A stretch of 64,000 nt of DNA from Lachnospiraceae bacterium (GCA_029054245.1 JAIDFQ010000042.1:124001-188000); one strand, 5' to 3'. Shown: positions 37,006 through 46,957, counted from the first letter of the stretch. Made by a program: numbers and translations. Notes: a model not told the origin generated them from the sequence alone.

Positions 37006-37761
37006 ATGAATCTATTAGATAATATAACGAAACAATTTGTGAAAGAAAGCAAGGAAATTTTGGGGGATAATTTAGTTGGAATCTATCTTCATGGTTCTGC
37101 TGTAATGGGATGCTTTCATGAGAAAAAGAGTGATATTGACTTATTGGTTGTAGTAAATACAGGTATTCCAAATGAAATAAAACGGCAGTTTATGGATATG
37201 GTTGTGGAGTTAAACACATATGCGCCAGAAAAAGGGATTGAATTAAGCATTGTTAAGAAAGATGTATGCAAACCCTTTATTTATCCTACACCTTTTGAAT
37301 TGCATTTTTCTGTTGCACATCTGGAATGGTATAAAACAAATCCGCCAGACTATATTCAAAAGATGAATGGACTTGATAAAGATTTGGCGGCGCATTTTAC
37401 AATCATTTATCACAAAGGGAAGCGTCTTTGTGGGGAAAATATAAAAGATGTTTTTGAAAAGCCTGGCAGGGAATTTTATTTTGACAGTATTTGGAATGAT
37501 ATCGCGAATGCGGAAGAAGAAATCATAACAAATCCCACTTATATTATTCTGAATTTATGCAGAGTATTGGCATATAAGAAAGACGAGCTTATTTTGTCAA
37601 AGCAGGAGGGCGGGAATTGGGGAATGAACCATGTTCCTGAGAAATACCATCCTTTGATTCTGCGTGCACTGGAGGAATACGCATCTGGAAAGTCGACGCA
37701 GTGGAACGGGAATTGTGCGCGAGAATATGCGGCATATATGATAGACCAGATAAAGAATTAG
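37006..37761 (+). CDS. Aminoglycoside nucleotidyltransferase-like protein (AadA type)
   Basis: This 251-residue protein has the nucleotidyltransferase core Y-L-H-G-S-A-V-M-G-C-F-x-x-x-K-S-D-I-D-L-L-V-V (near residues 28-50), where the two Asp residues bind magnesium. The C-terminal half has the helical layout of AadA/ANT(9) proteins, including N-L-C-R-V-L-A-Y and a W-G-M-N near 205. Such enzymes adenylylate streptomycin or spectinomycin. Chromosomal relatives with unproven resistance are common, so activity is only possible. It follows the exporter operon by 103 bases without a clear promoter. Confidence 0.78.
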   Translation: MNLLDNITKQFVKESKEILGDNLVGIYLHGSAVMGCFHEKKSDIDLLVVVNTGIPNEIKRQFMDMVVELNTYAPEKGIELSIVKKDVCKPFIYPTPFELHFSVAHLEWYKTNPPDYIQKMNGLDKDLAAHFTIIYHKGKRLCGENIKDVFEKPGREFYFDSIWNDIANAEEEIITNPTYIILNLCRVLAYKKDELILSKQEGGNWGMNHVPEKYHPLILRALEEYASGKSTQWNGNCAREYAAYMIDQIKN

Positions 37762-37820
37762 GCAATTGGTTCATCTATTGTGAAAGCATTTCAGTCAGTT
37801 CACCATGTCCATATGTTTTG

Positions 37821-37829
37821 TGTTATAAT
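37821..37829 (+). promoter_or_regulatory. Extended -10 promoter element
   Basis: TGTTATAAT ends at 37829, with TATAAT at 37824-37829, and lacks a convincing -35. It lies about 47 bases before the chosen start of the next gene and argues against translation from the upstream GTG at 37780. Confidence 0.5.
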
Positions 37830-37875
37830 GTTTCATATTGGAAGAAATAAAGAGAAGCGTATGGAGAGGGGAAAG

Positions 37876-38511
37876 ATGCAGCAATATCGAAAAGAGCATG
37901 GAATAAAAAAACTGAAGCTGACTATTTTTATTCTACTGTTGGCAGGAGTGGTTCTGCTTATATTGGATTATCCAAACATTAAACTACATTTACTTGGACC
38001 AACCGAATTTGCAAGCCTTAGTCCAGATGAAGTTGAAGGCGGATTACTAGTAGAGGTTTCCATTGATATCAACTTTGGTACATATGCAAGTAATGAACAA
38101 AGCACTTATTATAGTAATTACTTCTCCACTACTAAAACAACGGATCTATATTATGTGATTTGGACAGGGGATGCTTATGCAGAAGATTATCGGTATATGG
38201 GAATAAAGGTGCCTGTTTCTGAGCAGTCTGTTATGGATGAAATAGCGGAAGCCGTAAGTGAGGGAAAACACGCAGATTCTGTCAAATATGTTGGAATTAT
38301 TAACAGGATGTCGTCAGAGGAGTATCCAATGTTTGAAGCGTACTTTGAAGAAGCAGGCTGGACAAAGGAGGAAATAGAGGAACGTACGCTGCCGTATACG
38401 ATTAATGTCAGTTACATGGAAGAGCAGGATCATTCTGATCTATACTGGACTATGCCGATTTTTGTTGTGCCGGTCATTATTGTGCTCTGGTGTAGAAAGT
38501 GGGAAGATTAG
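37876..38511 (+). CDS. Membrane-anchored protein of unknown function
   Basis: This is a 211-residue protein with the start at 37876, after GAGGGG. One hydrophobic helix lies near residues 17-34 and another at about 190-206, leaving an extracellular domain of about 155 residues. That domain is acidic, with V-E-V-S-I-D-I-N-F-G-T-Y and a Y-Y-S-N-Y-F-S-T-T-K-T-T-D-L-Y-Y segment. Similar two-helix proteins occur as conserved hypotheticals in Lachnospiraceae. I do not assign a function. It is convergent with the trp operon and is separated from it by a hairpin. Confidence 0.6.
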   Translation: MQQYRKEHGIKKLKLTIFILLLAGVVLLILDYPNIKLHLLGPTEFASLSPDEVEGGLLVEVSIDINFGTYASNEQSTYYSNYFSTTKTTDLYYVIWTGDAYAEDYRYMGIKVPVSEQSVMDEIAEAVSEGKHADSVKYVGIINRMSSEEYPMFEAYFEEAGWTKEEIEERTLPYTINVSYMEEQDHSDLYWTMPIFVVPVIIVLWCRKWED

Positions 38512-38617
38512 GAATCCATTGTTCCAGTACAAAAAGAGTTATAATTGGAATACGCAAAAGCGTCAGATCTGTGATATACAGGCAAAAAGGCAAATAATAA
38601 AGCAAGTAAAATATTTT

Positions 38618-38646
38618 ATGGCTCTGGGTTACCGCTCCAGAGCCAT
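38618..38646. terminator. Hairpin between convergent transcripts (end of trp operon)
   Basis: ATGGCTCTGG (38618-38627) pairs perfectly with CCAGAGCCAT (38637-38646) across a 9-base loop. A/T-rich flanks lie on both sides, so it can end both the trp transcript and the plus-strand transcript. Confidence 0.7.
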
Positions 38647-38673
38647 TTGTTATAGGGCAATTGATTTTCTAAT

Positions 38674-39453
38674 TCATATCGCCTCTTTCATTTTCCGAAC
38701 ATACTCCCCAACTGGTCTCGCAGCATCTGTTCCATACTGTTCCACCAGCTTTATGATAGCCGAGCCCACGATGGCGCCGTCTGAAATTTCTGCCATTTTA
38801 GCTGCCTGCTTAGGAGTCGAAATGCCAAAGCCCACGGCGCAGGGGACAGAAGCATTTTCCCGCACCAGTTTAACAAGGGAAGCAATATTTGTTTTGATTT
38901 CGCTGCGGATGCCAGTGACGCCTAAGCTGGAAACAATGTAGATAAAGCCTCTGGCTTCTTTTGCAATCATTGCCACCCGGTTTTCGGAAGTAGGAGCAAT
39001 GAGGGAGATGAGATCCACATCATATTTTTGGCAGATAGCATCAAATTCCCCTTTTTCTTCAAAGGGCAAATCAGGAAGGATGAGCCCGTCAATGCCGATT
39101 TCTCGGCAGGTGCGGATAAATTTTTCCGCATCATAAGAAAATACCACGTTAGCGTAAGTCATGAACACCATGGGAAGGCGTATAGGATGGACAGAATCTG
39201 TGCGCAGTTCCCGCACCATATCAAAAATATGATCGGTTGTCACACCCTGCTTTAGTGCGCGCAGGTTAGCATTCTGGATAGTTGGACCTTCTGCGGTAGG
39301 GTCTGAGAAGGGAATGCCCAGTTCAATTAAATCGGCGCCGTTTGCAGCCATGCTGCGGACAATTTCCTTAGTGGTAGCAAGGTCCGGGTCGCCGCAGGTA
39401 ATAAATGGAATGAAAGCTTTGCCGTCAGCAAAAGCGTCAGCAATTTTACTCAT
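38674..39453 (-). CDS. trpA: Tryptophan synthase alpha subunit
   Basis: This 259-residue TIM barrel releases indole from indole-3-glycerol phosphate. The start at 39453 follows GGGGAGGATATTC and overlaps the trpB end by 8 bases; the frame is open further upstream inside trpB. The catalytic Glu is in [11 protein letters not shown] and the second acid in that S-D-P-T-A-E-G-P loop. It is the last gene of the trp operon. Confidence 0.96.
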   Translation of the reverse strand: MSKIADAFADGKAFIPFITCGDPDLATTKEIVRSMAANGADLIELGIPFSDPTAEGPTIQNANLRALKQGVTTDHIFDMVRELRTDSVHPIRLPMVFMTYANVVFSYDAEKFIRTCREIGIDGLILPDLPFEEKGEFDAICQKYDVDLISLIAPTSENRVAMIAKEARGFIYIVSSLGVTGIRSEIKTNIASLVKLVRENASVPCAVGFGISTPKQAAKMAEISDGAIVGSAIIKLVEQYGTDAARPVGEYVRKMKEAI

Positions 39454-40636
39454 GAATATCCTCCCCTCTGTAACGTGCGATAGCGGCGCAGTCTTTGTCG
39501 CCGCGTCCGGAAATCGTAATGACCATAATTTTATCTTTGCCATAAATAGGTGCAATTTTCATGGCGTGTGCAACAGCATGTGCGCTTTCAATGGCAGGAA
39601 TAATCCCTTCTGTGCGGGAGAGGTACTCAAAAGCATTTACCGCTTCTTCGTCTGTGACGGGAACATAGCTTGCCCTTCCTGTATCATGGAGCCATGCGTG
39701 CTCCGGTCCGATGCCGGGGTAGTCCAGACCTGCGGAGATGGAATAGACAGGGGCAATCTGTCCGTAATTATCCTGACAGAAGTAGGACTTCATTCCGTGG
39801 AAGATACCAAGCCTTCCGGTGTTGATGGTGGCGGCTGTTTCAAAGGTATCGATGCCCCGTCCCGCAGCCTCGCAGCCAATTAAATCTACCACTTTATCCT
39901 CAATAAAATGGTAGAAGGTTCCCATGGCATTGCTTCCTCCGCCCACACACGCCATGACAATATCGGGAAGGCGTCCTTCTTTTTCAAGAATCTGCTGTTT
40001 GATTTCACGGGAAATGACTGCTTGGAAGTCCCTTACAATGGTAGGGAAAGGGTGAGGTCCCATAACCGATCCTAAGCAGTAATGGGTATCGTCGATCCGG
40101 CTGGTCCATTCCCGCATAGCCTCGGAGACAGCATCTTTTAAAGTAGCGGTTCCGGTCGTCACAGGAATGACTTCGGCGCCCAAAAGCCGCATACGATAAA
40201 CATTAAGTGCCTGCCGCTTCGTATCCTCCTCACCCATAAAGACCACACATTCCATGCCAAGGAGTGCAGCGGCGGTGGCGGTGGCAACACCATGCTGCCC
40301 GGCGCCGGTTTCGGCAATCAGCCGCATCTTCCCCATTCTTTTGGCTAAAAGCGCCTGACCCAACACATTGTTGATCTTGTGGGAGCCAGTGTGGTTCAAA
40401 TCTTCTCTCTTTAAATAAATCCTTGCGCCGCCTAAATCCTTTGTCATTTTTTCTGCATAATACAGACGGCTGGGGCGTCCCACATATTCATGAAAAAGAG
40501 AGGTGAGCTCTTGGTTAAATGTTGGGTCGTCCTTATAATGATTGTAAGCTTCTTCCAGCTCGATGACGGCATTCATGAGTGTTTCAGGAATGTATTGTCC
40601 GCCGTGAACTCCGAAGCGTCCTTTGAAATCTGACAT
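39446..40636 (-). CDS. trpB: Tryptophan synthase beta subunit
   Basis: This 396-residue PLP enzyme condenses indole and serine. The start at 40636 follows AAGGAGGAACAAC. The PLP lysine is in T-G-S-H-K-I-N-N, the phosphate cup in G-G-G-S-N-A, and the catalytic acid in the A-E-T-G-A-G-Q-H-G loop. It is 73 bases after trpF and overlaps trpA, as expected for a complex-forming pair. Confidence 0.97.
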   Translation of the reverse strand: MSDFKGRFGVHGGQYIPETLMNAVIELEEAYNHYKDDPTFNQELTSLFHEYVGRPSRLYYAEKMTKDLGGARIYLKREDLNHTGSHKINNVLGQALLAKRMGKMRLIAETGAGQHGVATATAAALLGMECVVFMGEEDTKRQALNVYRMRLLGAEVIPVTTGTATLKDAVSEAMREWTSRIDDTHYCLGSVMGPHPFPTIVRDFQAVISREIKQQILEKEGRLPDIVMACVGGGSNAMGTFYHFIEDKVVDLIGCEAAGRGIDTFETAATINTGRLGIFHGMKSYFCQDNYGQIAPVYSISAGLDYPGIGPEHAWLHDTGRASYVPVTDEEAVNAFEYLSRTEGIIPAIESAHAVAHAMKIAPIYGKDKIMVITISGRGDKDCAAIARYRGEDIHE

Positions 40637-40709
40637 GTTGTTCCTCCTTGTTTGTCGTTTGTAGAAAGCCCGAAAAGGCTGTTTAACCTGTGCGTGTGCA
40701 AGGTGGTGT

Positions 40710-41312
40710 TTATTTCCTGCCCCGGACAGCATGAATAAAGGCTTTCATTTTAGCGTAGTCTTTGCATCCGTCTGTTTCTACTCCGGAACTGGTATCCACA
40801 CCGTAAGGGTGGGTCTTTAATATGGCGTCTTTTATGTTCCCAGGGGTCAGTCCGCCTGCCAGAAAAAAGGGTCTGTCAATACCTTGTATCAGAGACCAGT
40901 CGAAGACTTCTCCTGTTCCCAGCCCGTTGTCTAGCAGCAGGTAGTCGCAAGGATAGGCAAGTGCCGCTTCTATATCTTCCATGGTTTTGATGATAAAGGC
41001 TTTGATAATAGGCTTTTGGCACAGGTGCTTTAAGGTCTGGGCATAAGTTGCATCTTCCTGCCCGTGGAGCTGGGCACATTGGATAATTCCGTTTTGTAAA
41101 AGCGAGGCGACATGCAAAATGGGTTCATTTACGAAAACGCCGACGCTTTGAATGGAAGGATGCAGAAGACTCTTTAAGTGAGCAGCTTTTTCGGGAGAAA
41201 TGTAGCGTGCTCTTCCCTGTAGGAAAACGAATCCAATGTAGTCCGGCTTAAGCTCGTTTGCGTAGGAAATGTCTTCTTCTGACTTAAGCCCACAGATTTT
41301 TATCTTTGTCAT
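40710..41312 (-). CDS. trpF: Phosphoribosylanthranilate isomerase
   Basis: This 200-residue TIM barrel performs the Amadori rearrangement of PRA. It begins with K-I-C-G-L-K (the catalytic Cys), and the catalytic acid lies in [10 protein letters not shown]. The phosphate loop is [12 protein letters not shown]. It overlaps trpC by 4 bases and is not fused to it. Confidence 0.96.
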   Translation of the reverse strand: MTKIKICGLKSEEDISYANELKPDYIGFVFLQGRARYISPEKAAHLKSLLHPSIQSVGVFVNEPILHVASLLQNGIIQCAQLHGQEDATYAQTLKHLCQKPIIKAFIIKTMEDIEAALAYPCDYLLLDNGLGTGEVFDWSLIQGIDRPFFLAGGLTPGNIKDAILKTHPYGVDTSSGVETDGCKDYAKMKAFIHAVRGRK

Positions 41313-42109
41313 GATACGCCTTTCTTTCGTCCGCTCAATTCATCTAACATAGCTTTTTTGTTATGGGAGCGCATGAAGGTCTCGCCAATCAGCACGGCGT
41401 CCACATGGGCCTTTTCAAGGGAAGCCACATCTTCTCGGCAGTGGATGCCGCTTTCTGCAACAAATAGAATGTGTTGGGGGACCAACGATCGGAGACGGGC
41501 GCTGTTGCCCAAATCTACCGAAAAGTTTTTAAGGTTCCGGTTGTTTACACCTATGATACGGGCGCCTGCTTCTATGGCAGAAGCAATCTCTGCTTCATCA
41601 TGCGCTTCCACCAAAGCGGACAATCCCAAGCGGTCACAAATTTCAAGATAGTATTTCAAGGTTGCGGTAGTTAGCAGGGAACAAATCAAAAGAACCGCAC
41701 TTGCCCCCAAAAGCTTTGCCTCATAAATCATATATTCATCCACTGTGAAATCCTTGCGGATGCAGGGAATGGAGACAGCTTCTGCAATTTCCTTCAGATA
41801 TTCATTTCTGCCCAAAAACCACTTAGGCTCTGTCAGTACAGAAATACAGGAGGCGCCTGCCGCTTCGTATTCTTTCGCAATGGTAAGATAAGGAAAGTCT
41901 TCTGCAATTAATCCTTTGGAAGGGGAGGCCTTTTTACATTCGCAGATAAAACTGATGCCCTCGTGGGACAATGCTTTTTCAAAGGGAAATCCGCTTTCGG
42001 AATCCATGGAAAGGGCAAGTTCCTTTATTTCTGCAAGGGGGTGGCGTGCGTTTGCTTCTGCTACCCGTTTTTTGGCGTATTCTGCTATGGTTTCTAATAT
42101 GGTTGCCAT
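41309..42109 (-). CDS. trpC: Indole-3-glycerol phosphate synthase
   Basis: This 266-residue TIM barrel closes the indole ring. The catalytic Lys is in F-I-C-E-C-K-K-A-S-P-S-K-G, with a later I-R-K-D-F and G-V-N-N-R-N-L. It overlaps trpF by 4 bases and is 41 bases downstream of trpD. Confidence 0.96.
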   Translation of the reverse strand: MATILETIAEYAKKRVAEANARHPLAEIKELALSMDSESGFPFEKALSHEGISFICECKKASPSKGLIAEDFPYLTIAKEYEAAGASCISVLTEPKWFLGRNEYLKEIAEAVSIPCIRKDFTVDEYMIYEAKLLGASAVLLICSLLTTATLKYYLEICDRLGLSALVEAHDEAEIASAIEAGARIIGVNNRNLKNFSVDLGNSARLRSLVPQHILFVAESGIHCREDVASLEKAHVDAVLIGETFMRSHNKKAMLDELSGRKKGVS

Positions 42110-42150
42110 TTACTTAAACCTTTCTGCAATGATTAGAATTGAGAGTGAAT

Positions 42151-43167
42151 TTAGGATTGGCTTTCTGTAACAAAAGTATCCAATACGGTAAGTGCTTTAC
42201 CACTATCGATCAGTTCGGCGGCAAGGGTGATGCCATCTTTCAGGGATGCTGCCCTTCCGCCGATGTAGAGGGCGGCTCCGGCATTTAAAAGTACGGCATT
42301 GTGCTTAGGGCCCTTTTCCCCTTTTAAGATGGAGCGGGTAATCTCTGCGTTTTGGGCAGGGGAGCCGCCAGTCAGGTCTTCCTTTTTGCAGGAAGACAAA
42401 CCAAAATCTTCCGGGGTGATGGTGTATGTCTTAAATTCGCTTTCGTGGAACTCACAGATCATGGTGGGCGCGCTGGCGGATATTTCGTCCATTTTATCGG
42501 TTCCGTAGACTACCATTCCGTGTCTTACGCCCAGACTGGTAAGGACTCTGGCAAGAGGTTCTACCAAGGATTCATCGTAAACACCAAGGAGCTGTCTGGT
42601 TGGGGATGCGGGATTGGTCAGGGGTCCTAAAATATTAAATACGGTGCGAATGCCCAGTTCTTTGCGTATAGAGCCCACATATTTCATGGAGGTGTGGTAT
42701 TTTTGTGCAAACAAGAAACAAATGCCAACTTTTTCAAGAAGTTTAATACATTTTTCAGGGGATTGATCAATGCTTGCGCCTAGAGCCTCCAGGCAATCTG
42801 CAGTTCCGCATTTCGAGGATGCAGCACGATTGCCATGCTTGGCGATTTTGACACCGCCGGCAGCAGTTACCAGAGCGGCGGTGGTTGAAATATTGAAGCT
42901 CTGGGCACCGTCGCCGCCGGTTCCTACGATTTCCATAACATCCATGTTGTGGCATACCTTTGTGGCATGATCCCGCATGGCAGCGGCACAGCCTGCAATC
43001 TCATCGGTGGTTTCTGCCTTTGTGCTTTTAGTGGATAAAGCCGCCAGAAAAGCGGCGTTTTGTGTAGGGGAGGTTTCGCCGCTCATGATTTCATGGATGA
43101 CGGCGTAAGCTTCGTCATAAGTTAAATCCTGTTTGTCTACGATTTTTACAATTGCTTCTTTGATCAT
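42151..43167 (-). CDS. trpD: Anthranilate phosphoribosyltransferase
   Basis: This 338-residue transferase joins anthranilate and PRPP. It has [15 protein letters not shown] for PRPP binding, [12 protein letters not shown], and the N-P-A-S-P-T-R segment. It starts 4 bases after trpG. Confidence 0.96.
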   Translation of the reverse strand: MIKEAIVKIVDKQDLTYDEAYAVIHEIMSGETSPTQNAAFLAALSTKSTKAETTDEIAGCAAAMRDHATKVCHNMDVMEIVGTGGDGAQSFNISTTAALVTAAGGVKIAKHGNRAASSKCGTADCLEALGASIDQSPEKCIKLLEKVGICFLFAQKYHTSMKYVGSIRKELGIRTVFNILGPLTNPASPTRQLLGVYDESLVEPLARVLTSLGVRHGMVVYGTDKMDEISASAPTMICEFHESEFKTYTITPEDFGLSSCKKEDLTGGSPAQNAEITRSILKGEKGPKHNAVLLNAGAALYIGGRAASLKDGITLAAELIDSGKALTVLDTFVTESQS

Positions 43168-43171
43168 TTAT

Positions 43172-43780
43172 TTAAATTCCTTTCTGATGTGATGGTATAG
43201 GTTTCCTTTGCATCGTCTGCATTAGAAAATTTTTAACGATTGTTTTTCCGTCCGGTGTAAGGATTGATTCCGGGTGGAATTGCAATCCATAAATATCATA
43301 GTTTATGTGTTTTACTGACATTACTTCGCCGTCTTCTGCCCGTGCGGTTATGGACAGGCATTGGGGAAGGGTGTTTTCTAACAGTGCCAGAGAATGATAT
43401 CTGGCAACCGGTATGGTTTCGGGAAGTCCTTGGAAAATGGCACATTCCTTGTCAAGCTTTGCCAGTGACTGCTTACCGTGCATGAGCTCTTTGGCATAGG
43501 ACACGGTTCCGCCATAGGCAGTGCAGATGGCTTGATGCCCTAGACATACGCCTAAAATAGGAAATTTATTTCCTAACTCTTTTACCACCTCAATGCATAT
43601 GCCGGCATTCTCTGGTTTCCCAGGACCGGGGGAGAGAATGATGGAATCGGGCGCCATTTCTTCGATTTCTTTTACGGAAAGAACATCGTTGCGGATGACT
43701 TTTATTTCCGAATTCAGTGAGCCTATCAGTTGAAACAGGTTGTAGGAAAAGCTGTCATAATTATCAATCAATAAAATCAT
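43172..43780 (-). CDS. trpG: Anthranilate synthase glutamine amidotransferase component
   Basis: This 202-residue class I amidotransferase supplies ammonia to TrpE. The nucleophile is in G-V-C-L-G-H-Q, and the His-Glu dyad is in Q-F-H-P-E-S-I-L-T. Its ATG overlaps the trpE stop by 4 bases (ATGA), so production of the two subunits is coupled. Confidence 0.96.
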   Translation of the reverse strand: MILLIDNYDSFSYNLFQLIGSLNSEIKVIRNDVLSVKEIEEMAPDSIILSPGPGKPENAGICIEVVKELGNKFPILGVCLGHQAICTAYGGTVSYAKELMHGKQSLAKLDKECAIFQGLPETIPVARYHSLALLENTLPQCLSITARAEDGEVMSVKHINYDIYGLQFHPESILTPDGKTIVKNFLMQTMQRKPIPSHQKGI

Positions 43781-45240
43781 GGGTCTATCTCCTTCGCGGT
43801 TTTTAGTGCATTTACAACGGCAGCCGCCTTGTTAAGGCATTCTTGAAATTCTTTTTCGGGGTCGGAATCTGCTACGATGCCGGCGCCGCTTCTGACAAAG
43901 ACTTTACCGTTTTTTTTGTATGCAATTCTGATAGCAATGCAGGTATCCAGATTGCCTGTAAAATCCAGATAGCCGATTGCGCCTCCGTAGATGCCGCGTT
44001 TGTTGTTTTCCAAATCATTGATTAGTTGACAGGCTTTGATTTTTGGCGCACCTGAAAGGGTTCCCGCAGGAAGGATGGCATCTATGGCGGAAAGCGCATC
44101 CTCATCTTCCCGTATTTCTCCCCGGACAGTGGAGCCGATGTGCATAACATGGGAATATTTTTCGATACAGTGATATTTTTCTACTTTCACCGTTCCGAAT
44201 TTACTGATTTTTCCGATATCATTTCTGCCAAGATCTACCAACATGTTATGCTCGGCAAGCTCTTTTGAGTCGGCAAGAAGTTCGGCTTCTAATGCCTGAT
44301 CTTCTTCCTTGGTTTTTCCCCTAGGTCTGGTTCCAGCCAGCGGAAAGGTGTGGAGAACGCCATTTTCCAGTTTGACTAAAGTCTCAGGAGAAGCGCCTGC
44401 CACCTCCAAATCACTGCTGGAAAAATAAAACATATAAGGGGATGGGTTCAGGGTGCGAAGGACCCGGTAGGTATTTAAAAGGCTTCCTTCAAATCCAGCT
44501 TCCAGACGATTGGAGAGAACAATCTGGAAAATGTCTCCTTCTCTAATATGGTGTTTGGCTTCTTCCACCATAGCGCAGTATTCATCTTTTAGAAATAAAG
44601 GATGAAAATCTGTGGTGCATTTACCGGGTTCTTCGGTAATAGGGGTGCCTTGCTTTATCAAGTCGGAAAGCTGTCTTAATTCCAGAACAGCCCGGTTATA
44701 TTCCGTTTCAAGGTGTTCGAGATTTATGTTGACGATTAAGATAATCTTTTGTTTAAAGTTATCAAAAGCAATGACTTTGTCAAAAAGCATTAAATCCACA
44801 TCCTTAAATCCTTCTGTGTCAGCAGCATCCAGCTTTAATGAAGGTTCTGCATATTTTAGATAATCATAAGAAAAGTATCCTACTAGACCACCCGTAAAGG
44901 GGGGAAGGTAAGAGAAAATGGGGCTTTTATGCTCTTTGATTACCTGTCGAATGTATTTGCCGGGGTCTGTGGTTTCAAATGAGAGCGCACCTGCTTGCAT
45001 CTGTCCGTTCTGGCAGGTGATCTCGAGGCTGGGGTCATAGCCTAAAAACGTGTAGCGTCCCCACTTTTCATGGTCAGAAACAGATTCCAGCAGATAGCAA
45101 TGGCTGGAAACATTTTTCAGGATTTTCAAAACTTCAATGGGCGTCCTTATGTCAGAAAGAATTTCCATGCTGACAGGAGCAGTCTTATACACTTTTTCTT
45201 TTTGAAGTTCTTTTAAAGTTGCTAATTCGGGTTGAATCAT
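43777..45240 (-). CDS. trpE: Anthranilate synthase component I
   Basis: This 487-residue chorismate enzyme starts at 45240 after AAAGGAG; the longer frame starts within the T-box terminator and cannot be used. The chorismate domain has [16 protein letters not shown], and the C-terminal G-G-A-I-G-Y-L-D-F. The N-terminal L-L-E-S-V motif is where tryptophan binds for feedback inhibition. It is the first gene of trpEGDCFBA. Confidence 0.96.
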   Translation of the reverse strand: MIQPELATLKELQKEKVYKTAPVSMEILSDIRTPIEVLKILKNVSSHCYLLESVSDHEKWGRYTFLGYDPSLEITCQNGQMQAGALSFETTDPGKYIRQVIKEHKSPIFSYLPPFTGGLVGYFSYDYLKYAEPSLKLDAADTEGFKDVDLMLFDKVIAFDNFKQKIILIVNINLEHLETEYNRAVLELRQLSDLIKQGTPITEEPGKCTTDFHPLFLKDEYCAMVEEAKHHIREGDIFQIVLSNRLEAGFEGSLLNTYRVLRTLNPSPYMFYFSSSDLEVAGASPETLVKLENGVLHTFPLAGTRPRGKTKEEDQALEAELLADSKELAEHNMLVDLGRNDIGKISKFGTVKVEKYHCIEKYSHVMHIGSTVRGEIREDEDALSAIDAILPAGTLSGAPKIKACQLINDLENNKRGIYGGAIGYLDFTGNLDTCIAIRIAYKKNGKVFVRSGAGIVADSDPEKEFQECLNKAAAVVNALKTAKEIDP

Positions 45241-45294
45241 AGGACTCCTTTCTGCCTGCGGCTGTTGCGATTTATGCTGCGAGGGAGTTTTGCG

Positions 45295-45585
45295 GGAATA
45301 AAAAACGCCCTCGACAGAAATAATTTCTGTCAAGGACGAATAAAAACTATCCGCGGTGCCACCTTGATTTACAGCCTGAGCTGTACACTTAACAGGATAC
45401 TAACATATCCCTGACAACTGACGTGTGTCTTACGTTGCAGAATACTAGACAGATTATAACTGTTTTTCACTGCACCCTCTGCGGTCCATTTGATGATTTG
45501 TTTTCCGCCCGTTCTCAGCAATCCGGGCTCTCTGTGGGAGCATCGTCACCGTTATCTCCGCGTCAACGGTTTAAATCTTAAATTT
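45295..45585 (-). promoter_or_regulatory. Tryptophan T-box riboswitch
   Basis: On the minus strand the leader carries the T-box AAGGTGGCACCGCGGA (45350-45365), which pairs with the uncharged tRNA acceptor end. Just downstream is a terminator with GACAGAAAT/TTTCTGTC arms (45306-45338) and a T run (45300-45305). A stem I with GCCCG/CGGGC lies near 45520. The best specifier is UGG, the Trp codon, at 45486-45488 in AAATGGA. Low charged tRNA-Trp should favour the antiterminator and turn on the trp operon. Confidence 0.9.
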
Positions 45586-45590
45586 TCTTT

Positions 45591-45619
45591 ATCATAGCGC
45601 AGTGCTAAAGGATTGTCAA
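45591..45619 (-). promoter_or_regulatory. Predicted trp operon promoter
   Basis: On the minus strand, TTGACA (45614-45619) and TATGAT (45591-45596) are separated by 17 bases. Transcription would begin at about 45584, right at the 5' end of the T-box leader. Confidence 0.75.
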
Positions 45620-45632
45620 TAAAAATTTTTTC

Positions 45633-45660
45633 TTGCATGTTTTTGGTTTCATGTTAAAAT
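45633..45660 (+). promoter_or_regulatory. Possible promoter of the cobalamin riboswitch transcript
   Basis: TTGCAT (45633-45638) and TAAAAT (45655-45660) are 16 bases apart. It lies just upstream of the riboswitch aptamer and overlaps no gene. Confidence 0.4.
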
Positions 45661-45696
45661 AAGAATTTGGTAATAGACGGGAAATCCGTCGATGAT

Positions 45697-45900
45697 TGCG
45701 GTGTCGGATTTTTGACCGGCTTAAAAAGGAACAATGTGAAAATCATTGACAGCTTACTCTGAGGTAAGGCGGATGAGACTCCGGGGCAGGAATGCCAGCC
45801 ATTGTATCGAATATGCGGCAGCAGGAATGCTGTTTTACAAAAAGCATAGATATGAGAAGGCGGAGGATCAGAAGAAGCCAAGTCCTAAGACTTGCCGTGA
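45697..45900 (+). promoter_or_regulatory. Cobalamin riboswitch
   Basis: The leader shows the ordered conserved blocks of the cobalamin aptamer. GGTGTCGG at 45700 is closed by CCGGC, then TTAAAAAGGAA. CAATGTGAAAATCATTG forms the P3-like arm, followed by ACAGC and TTACTCTGAGGTAA. The 3' block AAGTCCTAAGACTTGCCGTGA (45880-45900) parallels the aptamer consensus A-A-G-U-C-a-g-G-A-x-A-C-C-t-G-C-C. It precedes two putative corrinoid-uptake genes and should repress them when B12 is bound, probably through access to the ribosome binding site. Confidence 0.8.
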
Positions 45901-45941
45901 TCATGAATCTGTTTCTTTGGTAGGAAGGAAAGGAGAAAAGG

Positions 45942-46340
45942 ATGAACAAAAAACAGAAGATTACTTTGGTAGGTGTATTTGCGGCGATTCTCGTGATTGC
46001 AGCAGTAGTGGCAGGAGCGTTGAATTACCGTGCAACACAATCCGGCATGAAAGAATTTCAGGTTGAGATCGTTTCTGAAAGGGATGCATATGCACAGGTG
46101 AAAACGTATCGGTCATATGCGGAATATTTGGGAGAATTTCTGCGGACATTGGAGATCTGTGAATGGCAGGAGTCCGACTATGGAATTTATATCACAGGAT
46201 TTGATGGAATGCAGGAAGATTTAGAGAATCAATACTGGTGGTGTGTGCTTGTCAACGGAGAATCCAGCATGACGGGTGCGGACGAGATTCCCCTTGCGGA
46301 TGGAGATGTGTATAGCTTTACCTTAAAGCAGGGGTGGTAA
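45942..46340 (+). CDS. DUF4430 membrane-anchored protein, transcobalamin-like domain
   Basis: This is a 132-residue protein with a signal-anchor helix at about 7-26. The exported domain contains the DUF4430 features W-W-C-V-L-V-N-G-E, a short T-G-A-D-E loop and the closing D-G-D-V-Y-S-F-T-L. DUF4430 occurs in the C-terminal beta domain of transcobalamin and intrinsic factor. With the upstream cobalamin riboswitch and the ECF S-component gene 1 base downstream, it probably captures corrinoids at the cell surface. A GGAAAGGAG site precedes the ATG. Confidence 0.72.
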   Translation: MNKKQKITLVGVFAAILVIAAVVAGALNYRATQSGMKEFQVEIVSERDAYAQVKTYRSYAEYLGEFLRTLEICEWQESDYGIYITGFDGMQEDLENQYWWCVLVNGESSMTGADEIPLADGDVYSFTLKQGW

Positions 46341-46341
46341 A

Positions 46342-46851
46342 ATGCCGGTCAGGAAAATGACAAGGATAGCGCTTCTTAGCGCTATCCTTTATGTGTCAAA
46401 GGTAGCATTGGAAGCTTTCCCGAATGTAGAACTGATATCTGTTCTTGTAATTGTGTACACATTGGTTTTTGGAGCGGAAACATTTTTGACGATAACGGTG
46501 TTTAATTTGTTTGAACTGATACAGTGGGGATTTGGAAGCTGGTGGGTGAGTTATCTGTATGTGTGGCCTCTACTCTGTTTAGGAGTTATGTTGTTTAAGA
46601 GACTGGTGAAAGAGGAATTCTTGATCTGGAGCGTGATAGCAGGCTGCTTTGGGTTGATATTTGGTGGGTTGTTTGCCATAGCTTATCTTCCCATAGATCC
46701 GTCTTACGCACTGGCTTACTGGATATCAGGTCTTCCATGGGATGTATGGCATGGGGTGTGGAATTTTGTTTTGACAGCGGTGCTTGGAAAGCCCTTATAT
46801 AAGATTTTATTTATGCTCAAAACCCGCGTTTTCCCAGAAGAGTTAAAATAA
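46342..46851 (+). CDS. ECF transporter S component, predicted corrinoid uptake
   Basis: This 169-residue protein has about five or six hydrophobic segments and is the size of an ECF S component. It begins with a basic R-K-M-T-R-I-A-L-L-S-A-I-L-Y-V-S-K, the first-helix A-L-L-x-A-I pattern that S components use for binding the EcfT module. It starts 1 base after the DUF4430 gene, so the two are coupled. Substrate assignment as a corrinoid follows from riboswitch and partner, not from its own sequence. EcfA/T genes are elsewhere. Confidence 0.72.
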   Translation: MPVRKMTRIALLSAILYVSKVALEAFPNVELISVLVIVYTLVFGAETFLTITVFNLFELIQWGFGSWWVSYLYVWPLLCLGVMLFKRLVKEEFLIWSVIAGCFGLIFGGLFAIAYLPIDPSYALAYWISGLPWDVWHGVWNFVLTAVLGKPLYKILFMLKTRVFPEELK

Positions 46852-46894
46852 AAAAGCAATTATATTTTATAAATAATATATATGTTAAGAAAAT

Positions 46895-46930
46895 GGGCTG
46901 ATGCTGAAATGATAGATAAAGCATCAGCCC
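46895..46930. terminator. Bidirectional terminator between convergent genes
   Basis: GGGCTGATGCT (46895-46905) pairs perfectly with AGCATCAGCCC (46920-46930). A-rich sequence lies upstream and TATAGTTTT downstream, so it fits both the ECF transcript and the minus-strand YbjQ transcript. Confidence 0.8.
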
Positions 46931-46957
46931 TATAGTTTTGATTGAAACCCAGAAGCA

